DNA from: Spirosoma radiotolerans
GTDB lineage: Bacteria; Bacteroidota; Bacteroidia; Cytophagales; Spirosomataceae
Assembly (NCBI RefSeq): GCF_000974425.1
Contig: NZ_CP010429.1
Coordinates: forward strand, 1-64,000
Length of the DNA stretch: 64,000 nt
Direction: 5' to 3'
In this document: positions 47,986 through 56,687 of the stretch, one piece after another
Layout: every line of letters starts with the position of its first letter
Numbering within the stretch: the first letter of the stretch is position 1
Translations under genes and position numbers: made by a program
Notes under the pieces: generated by a model
The model's database searches: none
What the model was told of the DNA's origin: nothing
What the model saw: only the letters and a program-made list of their open reading frames with translations

Positions 47986-49199
47986 TATTCTTCTGCCAAT
48001 GTTCGGGAAATATTCATCCGGTATACGCCCAGCGCTGGGAGAGCTGCTGCCAGCAGGCCAATGAGAATAGCAACACCTAACAAAATCCACTCTTCAGGCA
48101 GAATATTAAACGCAGCCAGATTATAGTGGTACTCAGATGATACACTGTTTGAGAACAGCCATAAACCAAGGCGGCTAAACAAAACACCTAAAACAAATCC
48201 AATGAGGGCAAGTACCAGACCTTCGAGCAGTAACATGCCGAACAGTTGAGCACGGGTAGCGCCCATCGATAGCATCAGAGCCATCTCGTAGCGCCTTTCC
48301 TTCAATGAGTTGTAGAGCGATACAAACACGCTGATGCCCGAAATGAGCATGATGACAGCAGCCAGTCCGCGCAGTGTTTCAACGCCAACACCGAGTAAAG
48401 AAAACAGTCGGTTAATCTCAATGTTAGGTAGGGCCGCCTGAAGTTTAGAGTTGCTGTTGATGCCTCGGGCCAGCATCATGCCCATTGGGTTCCGAAATTT
48501 AATAAGCATGCTGGTTATCTCGCGGGGAGCTTCTTCAGATGCTTCATCTTCCTGTGCTTCACCAGCTTCATGATGGGCCTCGTGGTGTTCATGAATAGCC
48601 CAAACGCTCGATAAAGGCGTAAGAATAAGCTGGTCGGCAACGGTATTTGTCGGACTTAAAATGCCGACAACCTTATACTTGGTGTTCGCATGGACGTCGC
48701 CGTCCTTGTCCAGCCCGTGCGAACCGGCAAAGGTGTCACCAATCTTAAGGCCCGTTACAGCCGCCACCCGTGGGCCAATCACGGTCTCCAACTCTTGCTG
48801 GAACAGTTTTCCCTGGGCTATGGAAGCGCCAAAGTGATCGATGTATTTCTTGTTGGTCCCAACAATCCGGAACGACTGATAATTATCGCCCATTGAGAGA
48901 GGAATGGCCGTTTTGATCATCGGGTTGCGTGTCAGGCGCTCCGCTTCCTCAAGCGGCATGTTTCCCGTTGGCGAATCAATCTGATAAATGCTGGATAAAA
49001 TCAACTGGAGCGGGCTTCCTTTGGCGCCCAGCACCATGTCGATTCCTTTAATATTCTTGCGGAACTGGTCATCTAACTGCTTGTTGAGTAACAGCAACAG
49101 CGAGATAATCGTGATGCCGAATGTCATGAGAAGCCCACTCAGAAAACTGCTTAAGGGTTTGTCTTTAAGATTACTCCAACTAATTCGGAACAGATTCAT
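47985..49199 (-). CDS. ABC transporter permease (MacB/FtsX type) with a His/Glu-rich insert
   Basis: This 404-residue protein has an N-terminal membrane helix (about 22-38), a large extracytoplasmic domain with MacB_PCD features, and three C-terminal membrane segments in an FtsX domain (GLAAVIMLISGISVFVSLY, MLLLEGLVLALIGFVLGVLF, WILLGVAILIGLLAAALPAL). Residues 203-223 form an insert of five His followed by acidic residues (HEHHEAHHEAGEAQEDEASEE), a possible metal-binding loop. The ATPase partner is not adjacent. Its substrate is unknown; such proteins export lipoproteins, peptides or metal-linked cargo. Confidence 0.88.
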   Translation of the reverse strand: MNLFRISWSNLKDKPLSSFLSGLLMTFGITIISLLLLLNKQLDDQFRKNIKGIDMVLGAKGSPLQLILSSIYQIDSPTGNMPLEEAERLTRNPMIKTAIPLSMGDNYQSFRIVGTNKKYIDHFGASIAQGKLFQQELETVIGPRVAAVTGLKIGDTFAGSHGLDKDGDVHANTKYKVVGILSPTNTVADQLILTPLSSVWAIHEHHEAHHEAGEAQEDEASEEAPREITSMLIKFRNPMGMMLARGINSNSKLQAALPNIEINRLFSLLGVGVETLRGLAAVIMLISGISVFVSLYNSLKERRYEMALMLSMGATRAQLFGMLLLEGLVLALIGFVLGVLFSRLGLWLFSNSVSSEYHYNLAAFNILPEEWILLGVAILIGLLAAALPALGVYRMNISRTLAEE

Positions 49200-49244
49200 A
49201 GTAGCAAGTTAAAACAGAAAAGCAGAAACGGCTCGTGCAAAATA

Positions 49245-49685
49245 CTACAGCAAATCCAGTTTAAAATGATGACTGGTTATATTAAATCCTTTGTTGAGAT
49301 ACAGCCGGTGGGCATCGTAGCGGGCCGGGTTCTGACCTGAGTCGAGCGACACGCACTGGCAGCCAGTCTGGCGGGCCTGCTCCACCACAAAATCGACCAG
49401 GGCGCTGGCGTACCCTTTTCCCCGCGCAGCAGGCAGCGTCGACAGATCGTCGATGTAAATCGTTTTGCCACTGTATAGAAAATTCAGCGTGCGATAGCCT
49501 GTTACGGCAGGCGCGGGCGCCGATGGGTCATCGCCCGCAATAAAGGCCAGCACGAAGCCTTCATTGGCTTGTTGAAAGCGGATTTGCTCGAAGGCCTGCT
49601 CGGGTGTCAGGTGTGGGCGAAGCGCCAGCATAGCGGGCAAACAACGGCGGATGTCTTCGTCAGACTGGGCAATGGTAGGCATCAT
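49245..49685 (-). CDS. GNAT family N-acetyltransferase
   Basis: A 146-residue acetyltransferase with the acetyl-CoA-binding motif DLSTLPAARGKGYASALVDFVVEQA (motif A, RGKGYAS) and the later LDSGQNPARYDAHRLYLNKGFNITSHHF. The acceptor is unknown. Its ATG overlaps the hemC stop codon as ATGA (49682-49685), so it is translated with hemC even though no link to haem synthesis is known. Confidence 0.9.
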   Translation of the reverse strand: MMPTIAQSDEDIRRCLPAMLALRPHLTPEQAFEQIRFQQANEGFVLAFIAGDDPSAPAPAVTGYRTLNFLYSGKTIYIDDLSTLPAARGKGYASALVDFVVEQARQTGCQCVSLDSGQNPARYDAHRLYLNKGFNITSHHFKLDLL

Positions 49686-50608
49686 AAGTGTGCGCGAATG
49701 TCTTGCAATAATACATCACCACCGCGTGCCAAAATGGCTTCGGCCAGCGAGTGCCCAATTAATGGCGATTCTTCCGGTGCGCCAGCAAACGTATCCCGAA
49801 TTAGCTCACGACCATCCAGACTTACCAATCCACCGGTCAGGCTAATTGTTTTCTCTTCCGTCCATTGAGCCAACGCAAACGATGGAATACTACACCCTCC
49901 TTCAAGCCGGGCCAGAAATGCCCGTTCGGCGCGCAGGCAAGCCTCCGTGGGTGTATGATTGACGAGCCGAATGATCTCCTCGTTCACCTCGCCAGACAGG
50001 GAGGTAGCTACTTCAACCGCGATACTTCCCTGCGCTACAGCGGGTGTGAATTCGGCAAGGGGCAATCGCTCCACAATCAGATCGTCGTAACCCATCCGGT
50101 GAACGCCCGCGTAGGCCAGCAGCAGGGCGTCACACTGATCTTCATCAAGTTTGCGAAGCCGTGTTTGCAGGTTGCCCCGCATATCGACTGTGGTTATGTG
50201 CGGACAATAATGCTTGAGCATAGCCACCCGTCGGGTAGAGGACGTGCCAATCCGAAACGATTCTCCGCTGGTAAGTGAGAGGTTTTTGTTGCGGCTGACC
50301 AGTACATCATTGGCGGGTTCGCGCTCGGTAAACGCAATGATATGTAAGTCTGACGGTAAGTTCGAGGGTAGGTCTTTCGCGCTATGAACGGCAATATCAA
50401 TGGCTCCCGTCCGGAGTTGATCTTCCAGTTCCTGTGTAAAAACGCCCTTACTACCAATCTTCGCCAACGACCGGTCGAGTACCAGATCGCCTTTCGTCTC
50501 AATAAGAACCAACTCGGAGGTTAATCCTCCTGCCTGCAGTAGCGATTGTATATGTTCTGCTTGCCAAACCGCCAGGCGGCTGCTTCGAGTGCCAATTCTA
50601 ATATGCAT
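49682..50608 (-). CDS. hemC: hydroxymethylbilane synthase (porphobilinogen deaminase)
   Basis: This 308-residue enzyme joins four porphobilinogens into hydroxymethylbilane in haem synthesis. Visible motifs are IRIGTRSSRLAVWQAEHIQ at the start, GVFTQELEDQL, AVHSAKDLPSNLP with the catalytic Asp region, GTSSTRRVAML, and LARLEGGCSIPSFALAQ, whose Cys holds the dipyrromethane cofactor. I start at MHIRIG; a 26-codon upstream extension is open but not family-like. A TACCTTTG -7 box at 50616-50623 would place transcription start almost at this ATG, so a very short leader is possible. Confidence 0.95.
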   Translation of the reverse strand: MHIRIGTRSSRLAVWQAEHIQSLLQAGGLTSELVLIETKGDLVLDRSLAKIGSKGVFTQELEDQLRTGAIDIAVHSAKDLPSNLPSDLHIIAFTEREPANDVLVSRNKNLSLTSGESFRIGTSSTRRVAMLKHYCPHITTVDMRGNLQTRLRKLDEDQCDALLLAYAGVHRMGYDDLIVERLPLAEFTPAVAQGSIAVEVATSLSGEVNEEIIRLVNHTPTEACLRAERAFLARLEGGCSIPSFALAQWTEEKTISLTGGLVSLDGRELIRDTFAGAPEESPLIGHSLAEAILARGGDVLLQDIRAHL

Positions 50609-50642
50609 GATTTTGCAAAGGTACGCCATGAATACCGGCTTT

Positions 50643-50672
50643 TTGTACGCCAAATGCATTGTGGTATTTTGT
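50643..50672 (+). promoter_or_regulatory. predicted promoter of the 41-residue small gene
   Basis: TTTTTG (TTG at 50643-50645), 19 bases, then TATTTTGT (50665-50672) matches the Bacteroidota promoter form apart from one base in the -7 box. It would begin transcription near 50680, 20 bases before the small open frame. Confidence 0.45.
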
Positions 50673-50699
50673 AGAAAGACAACCACACACAGACCACAA

Positions 50700-50825
50700 A
50701 TGGCAACACTATTGGGTTTTAGTGAATATTATGCAAAAAATGGCAAAACAGGTGCTTATCGTGCCAAAACGGCATTATTTGGCCAGAATGGACGCTATTA
50801 TGCTGACAAGCTGGCTGAAAAATAG
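50700..50825 (+). CDS. 41-residue small protein
   Basis: The frame from 50700 encodes MATLLGFSEYYAKNGKTGAY followed by RAKTALFGQNGRYYADKLAEK. It is charged, soluble, rich in Tyr, Gly and Lys, and has two similar halves (YYAKNGKTGAYRAK and FGQNGRYYADK). A good promoter and an ATG about 20 bases from the predicted transcription start support it as real. I recognise no family. It could also be chance, given its size. Confidence 0.5.
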   Translation: MATLLGFSEYYAKNGKTGAYRAKTALFGQNGRYYADKLAEK

Positions 50826-50891
50826 TCGATTAATCCATTAGGCACGAGGTTTGTCTAAGAACTAGTACTAGAACAGTAAACAACATCCACT

Positions 50892-51299
50892 ATGAAAGCG
50901 ATAGAAAATGTGTTTCAGGGAACAGGCGGTCAAATTGACTTGCTGAATACGCTCTACGGTGGTTCGACTCAAACGACCATGAATGTTGAGCGTGAAGACG
51001 AACGCCTGGTAATTACCCTGTCTGCTCCCGGCGTAAGCGCCAATTCGTTTAATGTGCTGGTCGAGGGCAACAAACTCGTTCTCTATACCTTATTGGTCAG
51101 CACATCCAACCAGCCTCTGGAAGACGGTACCAACCAGCGTTTGGCCGTACCTATGTTTCTGCGGGTGCTGGATATTCCGTCCTTCGTGGATGTCGACCAG
51201 ATCGACGCTATTCACGAACACGGTCGGGTAATGGTTATGCTTCCTTTTAAAGATAAAGAACATATGCACCGTCGAATTGACATCAAAAACCTTTTTTAA
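50892..51299 (+). CDS. Hsp20/alpha-crystallin-like small heat shock protein
   Basis: A 135-residue protein. Its core, MNVEREDERLVITLSAPGVSANSFNVLVEGNKLVLYT, and the ending LDIPSFVDVDQIDAIHEHGRVMVMLPF follow the alpha-crystallin domain pattern of beta strands, including the VxLPF-type C-terminal element. The usual GxL motif and the IxI tail are divergent. Small heat shock proteins hold unfolding proteins in the cytoplasm. It is monocistronic, with a terminator 64 bases downstream. Confidence 0.75.
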   Translation: MKAIENVFQGTGGQIDLLNTLYGGSTQTTMNVEREDERLVITLSAPGVSANSFNVLVEGNKLVLYTLLVSTSNQPLEDGTNQRLAVPMFLRVLDIPSFVDVDQIDAIHEHGRVMVMLPFKDKEHMHRRIDIKNLF

Positions 51300-51363
51300 G
51301 TCAGTTCCTCCGTATTTCCTTCCGGGGCCTCAAGCTTGGTCCTGTAGCCTATAGATGAGTCCG

Positions 51364-51387
51364 AAGCCGCTTTTACGAAAGCGGCTT
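51364..51387 (+). terminator. terminator after the Hsp20-like gene
   Basis: aagccgcttt (51364-51373) pairs perfectly with 51378-51387 around a tacg loop, followed by T-rich sequence. Confidence 0.75.
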
Positions 51388-51407
51388 TATGTTTTTATAG
51401 CAGCTAC

Positions 51408-51443
51408 AAAAAATCCCGCTGGTTCAAGCCAACGGGATTTTTT
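51408..51443. terminator. second hairpin downstream of the Hsp20-like gene
   Basis: aaaaaatcccgctgg (51408-51422) pairs with 51429-51443 with one mismatch. A and T runs on each side fit a terminator working on either strand. Confidence 0.6.
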
Positions 51444-51533
51444 AGGTAAAAAGTTCATGAGTGAATGGTGGTCTGTGCTATATGATGTTGGTACTATCTT
51501 TAGCATGCCGTGCTGATGTTGTAATTTGCCGGT

Positions 51534-51845
51534 ATGAAAAATCTCCCCAAATGCCTGCTTATGCTGCTTGTTGCTCTGACCGTATTAAGTTGTGGTACGA
51601 AGCCGTTAGACAAAAAATACCGTAGCCAAACCATGTGGTACGACATACGGGTAGGGTCAAGCACGAAAAACGACTCGATCAACCATGAGCTTTGCCGAAT
51701 GGCTGTGGCCGAAAATACCGCGCATGGGGTAAAAAGCGAGGAGCTGACCTATCAGGAGTTGATCGACCATGGCTATGAACTGCTGGGCAAAACTCACACG
51801 GAGGCTTATGTTGACAGCCTACGCGAACTTTATGGTAAGCGCTAG
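51534..51845 (+). CDS. small lipoprotein of unknown function
   Basis: A 103-residue protein with a lipoprotein signal (MKNLPKCLLMLLVALTVLSC, lipidated Cys at residue 20). The mature part is soluble and helical (DSINHELCRMAVAENTAHGV, EELTYQELIDHGYELLGK). I recognise no domain. It converges with the gene at 51861, leaving a 15-base gap and no hairpin. Confidence 0.7.
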   Translation: MKNLPKCLLMLLVALTVLSCGTKPLDKKYRSQTMWYDIRVGSSTKNDSINHELCRMAVAENTAHGVKSEELTYQELIDHGYELLGKTHTEAYVDSLRELYGKR

Positions 51846-51860
51846 TAACGCTGATCGGTC

Positions 51861-52187
51861 CTACGAATCAGCCCGAAGGATACGTTCGATTTCCATAGCT
51901 CGTTCCTGCAAGCGGCTCAGCTTTGACTCTCTATCCTCGATTGAATCTGAATTGTTCCACTCCGTGGGTGAGAAATAAATCAATTCAGCATCACTTTCGC
52001 CATGGGCCAGGTTGTACGCGTTCACTTCAGCTTGGGTCTGTGCCTTTGGGTAAACCGGTAGTTCATCGGCAAAGACCTTGATAGATGTGAATAAGGTCGA
52101 TATGGTTTCGTTGTCGGCCGATGGGGTCAAATCGAGAAATTCTCTAATTGCCTGATAGAGATCCTGCTTAACTGTTTCGTTATCCAT
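51861..52187 (-). CDS. hypothetical acidic protein
   Basis: A 108-residue soluble acidic protein, probably helical at both ends (VKQDLYQAIREFLDL; ESKLSRLQERAMEIERILRA). I recognise no family. The reading frame is full, starts with ATG and has normal codon use. It lies 116 bases downstream of the sigma factor gene on the same strand, so the two could share a transcript. Confidence 0.65.
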   Translation of the reverse strand: MDNETVKQDLYQAIREFLDLTPSADNETISTLFTSIKVFADELPVYPKAQTQAEVNAYNLAHGESDAELIYFSPTEWNNSDSIEDRESKLSRLQERAMEIERILRADS

Positions 52188-52303
52188 GCGTTTGTTCAGG
52201 CTTTAGCGTGAGCCTTTACAGGTAACATGAAATACGGATTGATGGTTAGGCAATCTTAACGACAAACGCCAATTGGTTAACGGTAAGAACTCCTGCTCCG
52301 TAA

Positions 52304-52858
52304 TTAATCCTGGTACGCAACGGCTTCATAGAGTTGCCTAACTTTATCGCGTGACCGTTTTAAGCGCATTTTCACAGCACTCTCTTTGATGTTAAAGTGA
52401 GAAGAAATCTGTTGAATATTCATACCCTGCTGGTATTTCAGACGTAGCAGGTCGGCATCTTGTGGAGACAGATTATCCATGGCTTTAGCCAGGTCGCGCA
52501 TTTGCTCCTCCTGTGGCGCGTAATCGTCCGTATCGATGTACTGACTGGTTAAGGCATCGTCAAGTGATGTGGTGTTTAACCGATTCGACAATTTAATTTG
52601 ATCCAGGCAGTAGTTAAACGAAATAGAATAGAGCCAGGTCGAAAAGGTTGAGCGCTCCTGAAAACGATCCAGGCGGGCAAAGGTGCGTATAAAAATATCG
52701 TGGGTAAAGTCCTCCGCTTTTTCGGCATCTTTGGTCATCGACAAACACCGGTTGTAGACTTTACTAACATAGCGGTTGTAGAGGGTCTCGAAACAGGCGG
52801 TAGGGTTCGTGGGTAAATACTGTCGGATCAGTTCTTCGTCATTGATTTGAGCTTTCAT
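52304..52858 (-). CDS. RNA polymerase ECF-type sigma factor
   Basis: This 184-residue protein has region 2 (FETLYNRYVSKVYNRCLSMT, AEDFTHDIFIRTFARLDRF, FSTWLYSISFNYCLDQIK) and region 4 (LSPQDADLLRLKYQQGMNIQ, IKESAVKMRLKRSRDKVRQL) of group IV sigma factors. It should redirect RNA polymerase to a small set of promoters. I start at MKAQINDEEL; 14 upstream codons are also open. There is no adjacent anti-sigma gene, so its control is unknown. Confidence 0.9.
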   Translation of the reverse strand: MKAQINDEELIRQYLPTNPTACFETLYNRYVSKVYNRCLSMTKDAEKAEDFTHDIFIRTFARLDRFQERSTFSTWLYSISFNYCLDQIKLSNRLNTTSLDDALTSQYIDTDDYAPQEEQMRDLAKAMDNLSPQDADLLRLKYQQGMNIQQISSHFNIKESAVKMRLKRSRDKVRQLYEAVAYQD

Positions 52859-53376
52859 TTCTTTCTTATTTATGGGCTTGGTAAACCGCCTTCCTTCCAA
52901 GGCGGCTTAGTAATACAAATTTGTGTGTTCGTCATCTCTTTATGAACTTATTTCGATGAAGTGCATATTTTGCCCGTTTTCCGGTAACGAAGTATGATTT
53001 GAGTCAACAAAGTGGCCCGGTTCTGGTGCTGCTGGTGAAGCTAATGAGGGAATAAAGGCCGGGCTAATAGGTTCTATAATGAAGTTGGTTACCGACTTTC
53101 ACCCAAAAAATCAGGCCACCCTAAACGAGGATGGCCCGACGAAAACAAAATAAAACACACTAGAGCTCGGCGAGCTTTAGTGCATCGATAACAGGCCATT
53201 ATACAAGCGGTTTTTTATAGTTAGCTAATGCATTTTATGGACTCTCGTTTATCGCTTTCCACTCCGTCTCAAGCCTTAGTAACGGCCATTGACTCGTGTA
53301 GGCATTCCCTGATAGGTAGCTAAAGCAGCGACGTTGCTTTCATCATACATACCAACCCTCAATACCAGAATAAACC
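52859..53376. other. intergenic region between the sigma factor and the YD-repeat lipoprotein
   Basis: No open frame with coding character is present in about 500 bases. It must hold the divergent promoters. I see no clear -33/-7 pair or long hairpin. Confidence 0.4.
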
Positions 53377-54171
53377 ATGTACCTTATTAAATCAACTTCG
53401 CTCTGTACGTGGTCTGTATGCCTGTTCTTGTTGACTGCCTTTGGATCCTGTAAGGAAGACTCAACTTCAGTAGTCACATCGAGTCCGTCAGTGTCGCCAG
53501 TTACCACACAATACCGCTTAAAAAAGGCTATCCGGACTGGCACACATAATACGACTACCTATACCTACGCCTACAATCAAGCGGGCCAGTTAACGAATTA
53601 CACCATTCGGGCTGGCGCTACAGATGATTCACCCAACCAAACTACCGTTTTTACGTATGATCAACAAGGGCAGCTAACCAGCGCAGAACGGTTGCCAGCC
53701 TCTTCGTTTTTACCGGCTCGCCTTACCTATACCTACGACGACAAAGGCAATTTGTCCCAGGTTACTGTGTATGAAGATGTGAATAGAAATGGGCAGTTTA
53801 AGCTAACACAGACCATAACGCTGGAGTATGGGGCCGATAAGCTGCCGATAAAGACAATAGTAACTTCAGGAAATGGGACGGGGACTACGCGCTATACGTA
53901 CGATCACGGGAATGCTATCAAGACGGAACAAACGCTTACTCCCGGCTCCAACCCGGTATGGACCGTCCAATATCGGCACGATGATAAACCTAATCCTACG
54001 TTTGGCTTGCTGACCGGAACACCCAACGCAGAAATGTTCAACAAAAACAACATTATCTATGAGGGCTGTGAAATGACGTATACCAATGGATTACTTACGC
54101 TTATTCACACCAATGTGAGGGAGTCTCCTGATGTTCAGTCGTACATCAAATACGAGTATGAGTCTTATTGA
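53377..54171 (+). CDS. lipoprotein with RHS/YD-type repeats
   Basis: A 264-residue protein with a lipoprotein signal (lipobox LTAFGSC, Cys at residue 25). The mature part holds degenerate YD repeats: YTYAYNQAGQLTNYTIRAGA, TVFTYDQQGQLTSAERL, LTYTYDDKGNLSQVTVYED and TRYTYDHGNAIKTEQTL. YD repeats build a beta shell in RHS/Tc toxins, but short lipoproteins like this one are common in Bacteroidota and have no toxin domain. It is probably a surface protein of unknown role. It converges with the sensor kinase gene, with 29 bases between. Confidence 0.82.
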   Translation: MYLIKSTSLCTWSVCLFLLTAFGSCKEDSTSVVTSSPSVSPVTTQYRLKKAIRTGTHNTTTYTYAYNQAGQLTNYTIRAGATDDSPNQTTVFTYDQQGQLTSAERLPASSFLPARLTYTYDDKGNLSQVTVYEDVNRNGQFKLTQTITLEYGADKLPIKTIVTSGNGTGTTRYTYDHGNAIKTEQTLTPGSNPVWTVQYRHDDKPNPTFGLLTGTPNAEMFNKNNIIYEGCEMTYTNGLLTLIHTNVRESPDVQSYIKYEYESY

Positions 54172-54200
54172 GAGCGACTTTGAGAATGATTGGTAGCCTT

Positions 54201-56384
54201 TTATTCGACGCCCGGATTGGGTAACTCAATGATAAATGCGCTCCCTTCTCCTTCCTGGCTTTCCACCAGCAGTGATCCCCCGTGTCCGTTAGTAATGATG
54301 TCATAAGAGAGCGACAAGCCCAGACCCGTGCCCTCTCCGGTTGGTTTGGTGGTAAAGAAGGGTTGAAATATTTTCTCTTTGACCGATTCGGGCATGCCCG
54401 TTCCATTGTCGCTTACCCGGATCAGAATACGCCCATTCTCCTGACGAGTCTGTAAGGCGACCTTGGGTCGATAATCAAAGTTCGTAGTTTTCTGTTTTTG
54501 GCGTACCGCGTAAAAGGCGTTGTTGTACACATTCAACAGCACTCGGCCAATTTCCTGGGGAATCACCTCGAGCAACGGTAAATCTGCCCCAAAATCGGTC
54601 GCCAACTCAACTGTGAATCCCTTGTCTTTAGCCCGCAGGCCCTGGTAAGCGATCTGGAGATACTCATCAGCTAAGGCATTTAGGTTAATGGATTGGTGCT
54701 CTCCCGAGCTGGAACGGCTGTGTTCGAGCATCCCTTTCACAATGGCCGAAGCCCGCTTACCGTGCTGGGTGATTTTTTGCAGGTTTTGTTTAAGATCATC
54801 CAGTAACTCCGTTTCCAACCCGGTATCGCGGACGGGCTTGTGTTGTTCTGCCCGCAGTTCGTCTACCAGTTCATCGGACACCTCCGAGAAGTTATTGACA
54901 AAGTTGAGCGGGTTCTGAATCTCATGCGCAATGCCCGCCGTCAGTTCGCCTAAACTGGCCATCTTCTCTTTCTGGATGAGTTGTTGTTGGGTACGTTGCA
55001 GGTCGCTCAGTGATTTAGTTAGTTCAGCAGTTCGGTCGGCCACCTGGTGCTCTAATACCTCGTTCTGACGAGCCAGCAGTTGTTGTTTTTCCTGCTCCTG
55101 AATCATGGCCTGGGCCGAGAGCTGTTCAACCTCCTGCAATTTTTTCTGCAGTGTCCGATATGTCCGGGCATAGTCGCGCACCAGCGAAAGCGATAAACCC
55201 AGTGGGATGCTGAACATGGCCAACAGGACCAGCATCACCATAGGAATCATCACCCAGTCTTCGGCGGCACTCATCTTATATTTGCCTACCAAAATACCCA
55301 TCAGGATCGCCACTGGAATCAACGCCAACACGGCATACAGCGTCACTCTCAGCGAATTCCAGGGCAGCCGGGCGTCTGCGTCAGGGTTATGTCGTTTAGC
55401 CAGCCAGCTCACCCGGATGTACTCGATGAGCACCCCGACAAAAGGAATCCAGAACAGGTTGTCGGGCGGGGGAGAGACCACAATTGTGTAGAAGGCCGCT
55501 ATCATCTGTACCACCACCAGGTTCCAGAACAATCCGCCTGGACGTCGGCCCAGGTAGGTATAGACCGACAAGAGCAACAAAGCGAAAGCCGAATTGATGC
55601 TCAGGACGGCCAGGGCCCCGCGTAGGGAATCTAACGTGAGAGTACCAACATAATGATCAGCCAAATCGGATAAAAACGACAGGGCAAAAGCCAGCATCGT
55701 AGCACTCAGCACCCGATGTACGGTTTGCACCGGGTTAGCCCGGTAAAACAGGAAATGCAGCAAACTCAACAACCCGAAAACCCCCGTCATCAGACCCGAT
55801 AAGCCCGCTCCCATTTGCTGGTCGTCCAGCAAATGAATCCCGGCCCGGTCAGCGGGGTCTATATCGAGTCGAAACGGCGCTTTGTCAACGACCGCGCCAA
55901 TCAACGGGTCTGGCCGGAACGCATAGTGCACCGCCAGAGTATGTTGATTGGTATCGGTAATTCGTATGGGCAGGAACCCCACGATTCGCTGCGATCCTGC
56001 AGAGTCGTAGCGGACAGGTTTGAGCAATGCCTGCCGTTGCCCATCCAGGAAGACCTCCGAGCGACCAAACTGCCGGATAGTTAGAGTAAGGTCTTGACTT
56101 GGGGGGCGCCGGAAGCGAAATTTTTGCCGGAACCAGCCCTGCCGGGCTTGCCAAAGCTGAGGATTCTCGTCCAGGTCAACACTGGGAGCAATGGCTGTCC
56201 AGTGGCGGTCATTGTACAATGGGCTCGCCCATTCTGTACTGTCACCGGCTCGAAATAGCCATTTTTCTTTAAAGGCTATTCTGCCGTCCGATGAGCCTTT
56301 AATAACGATGGCCTGAGCGGTTGCTTTGCCCGAACCGGCCAGCAGCCCTACACTCAACATTAGTAGGTACGAGAATCGCATCAT
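54201..56384 (-). CDS. sensor histidine kinase with 7TM-type receptor region
   Basis: A 727-residue kinase. It has a signal peptide (to about residue 24), a periplasmic beta-sandwich (FRAGDSTEWASPLYNDRHWT, WFRQKFRFRRPPSQDLTLTI) like the galactose-binding fold, seven or eight membrane segments (about 190-400) in the 7TM sensor style, a coiled coil, HisKA His at residue 487, and HATPase motifs (VSDNGTGMP, GEGTGLGLSLSYDII). Its catalytic core is almost the same as those of the kinases at 41750 and 43175. No response regulator is adjacent. Confidence 0.93.
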   Translation of the reverse strand: MMRFSYLLMLSVGLLAGSGKATAQAIVIKGSSDGRIAFKEKWLFRAGDSTEWASPLYNDRHWTAIAPSVDLDENPQLWQARQGWFRQKFRFRRPPSQDLTLTIRQFGRSEVFLDGQRQALLKPVRYDSAGSQRIVGFLPIRITDTNQHTLAVHYAFRPDPLIGAVVDKAPFRLDIDPADRAGIHLLDDQQMGAGLSGLMTGVFGLLSLLHFLFYRANPVQTVHRVLSATMLAFALSFLSDLADHYVGTLTLDSLRGALAVLSINSAFALLLLSVYTYLGRRPGGLFWNLVVVQMIAAFYTIVVSPPPDNLFWIPFVGVLIEYIRVSWLAKRHNPDADARLPWNSLRVTLYAVLALIPVAILMGILVGKYKMSAAEDWVMIPMVMLVLLAMFSIPLGLSLSLVRDYARTYRTLQKKLQEVEQLSAQAMIQEQEKQQLLARQNEVLEHQVADRTAELTKSLSDLQRTQQQLIQKEKMASLGELTAGIAHEIQNPLNFVNNFSEVSDELVDELRAEQHKPVRDTGLETELLDDLKQNLQKITQHGKRASAIVKGMLEHSRSSSGEHQSINLNALADEYLQIAYQGLRAKDKGFTVELATDFGADLPLLEVIPQEIGRVLLNVYNNAFYAVRQKQKTTNFDYRPKVALQTRQENGRILIRVSDNGTGMPESVKEKIFQPFFTTKPTGEGTGLGLSLSYDIITNGHGGSLLVESQEGEGSAFIIELPNPGVE

Positions 56385-56687
56385 AGGGCCAAGTTACACC
56401 ATAGACCAATCGCTTTATGCCAAAACGGGTTATTTTACCCGTTAACTGGCTAAGCGGATGGGCCTAGTCGGCTCACCCAGTGACATATTGATAAATTGCT
56501 TACTAACTCATGGCTCACCCGGAATAACCCTAACCTTTCTAAATTGGGGCTGCCAACCCTGACTCTTATTCAACTTTTCTATAAACCTTAAGCCCTTATA
56601 AGGTTATCTCACAGCTTGAATTATCGTATTGATTCAACCGACAAGTAAAGAAACTTATCTTTAAGGCATACAATGTAATTTGCACCC
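56385..56687. other. divergent intergenic region
   Basis: This 303-base gap separates the sensor kinase and the DUF4832 protein gene, which point away from each other. It must contain both promoters. I found no clear boxes or repeats. Confidence 0.35.

Noticed and set aside
53377-54171. YD-repeat protein as an RHS toxin with immunity gene
   Set aside because: It is a short lipoprotein without a C-terminal toxin domain or a neighbouring immunity gene.
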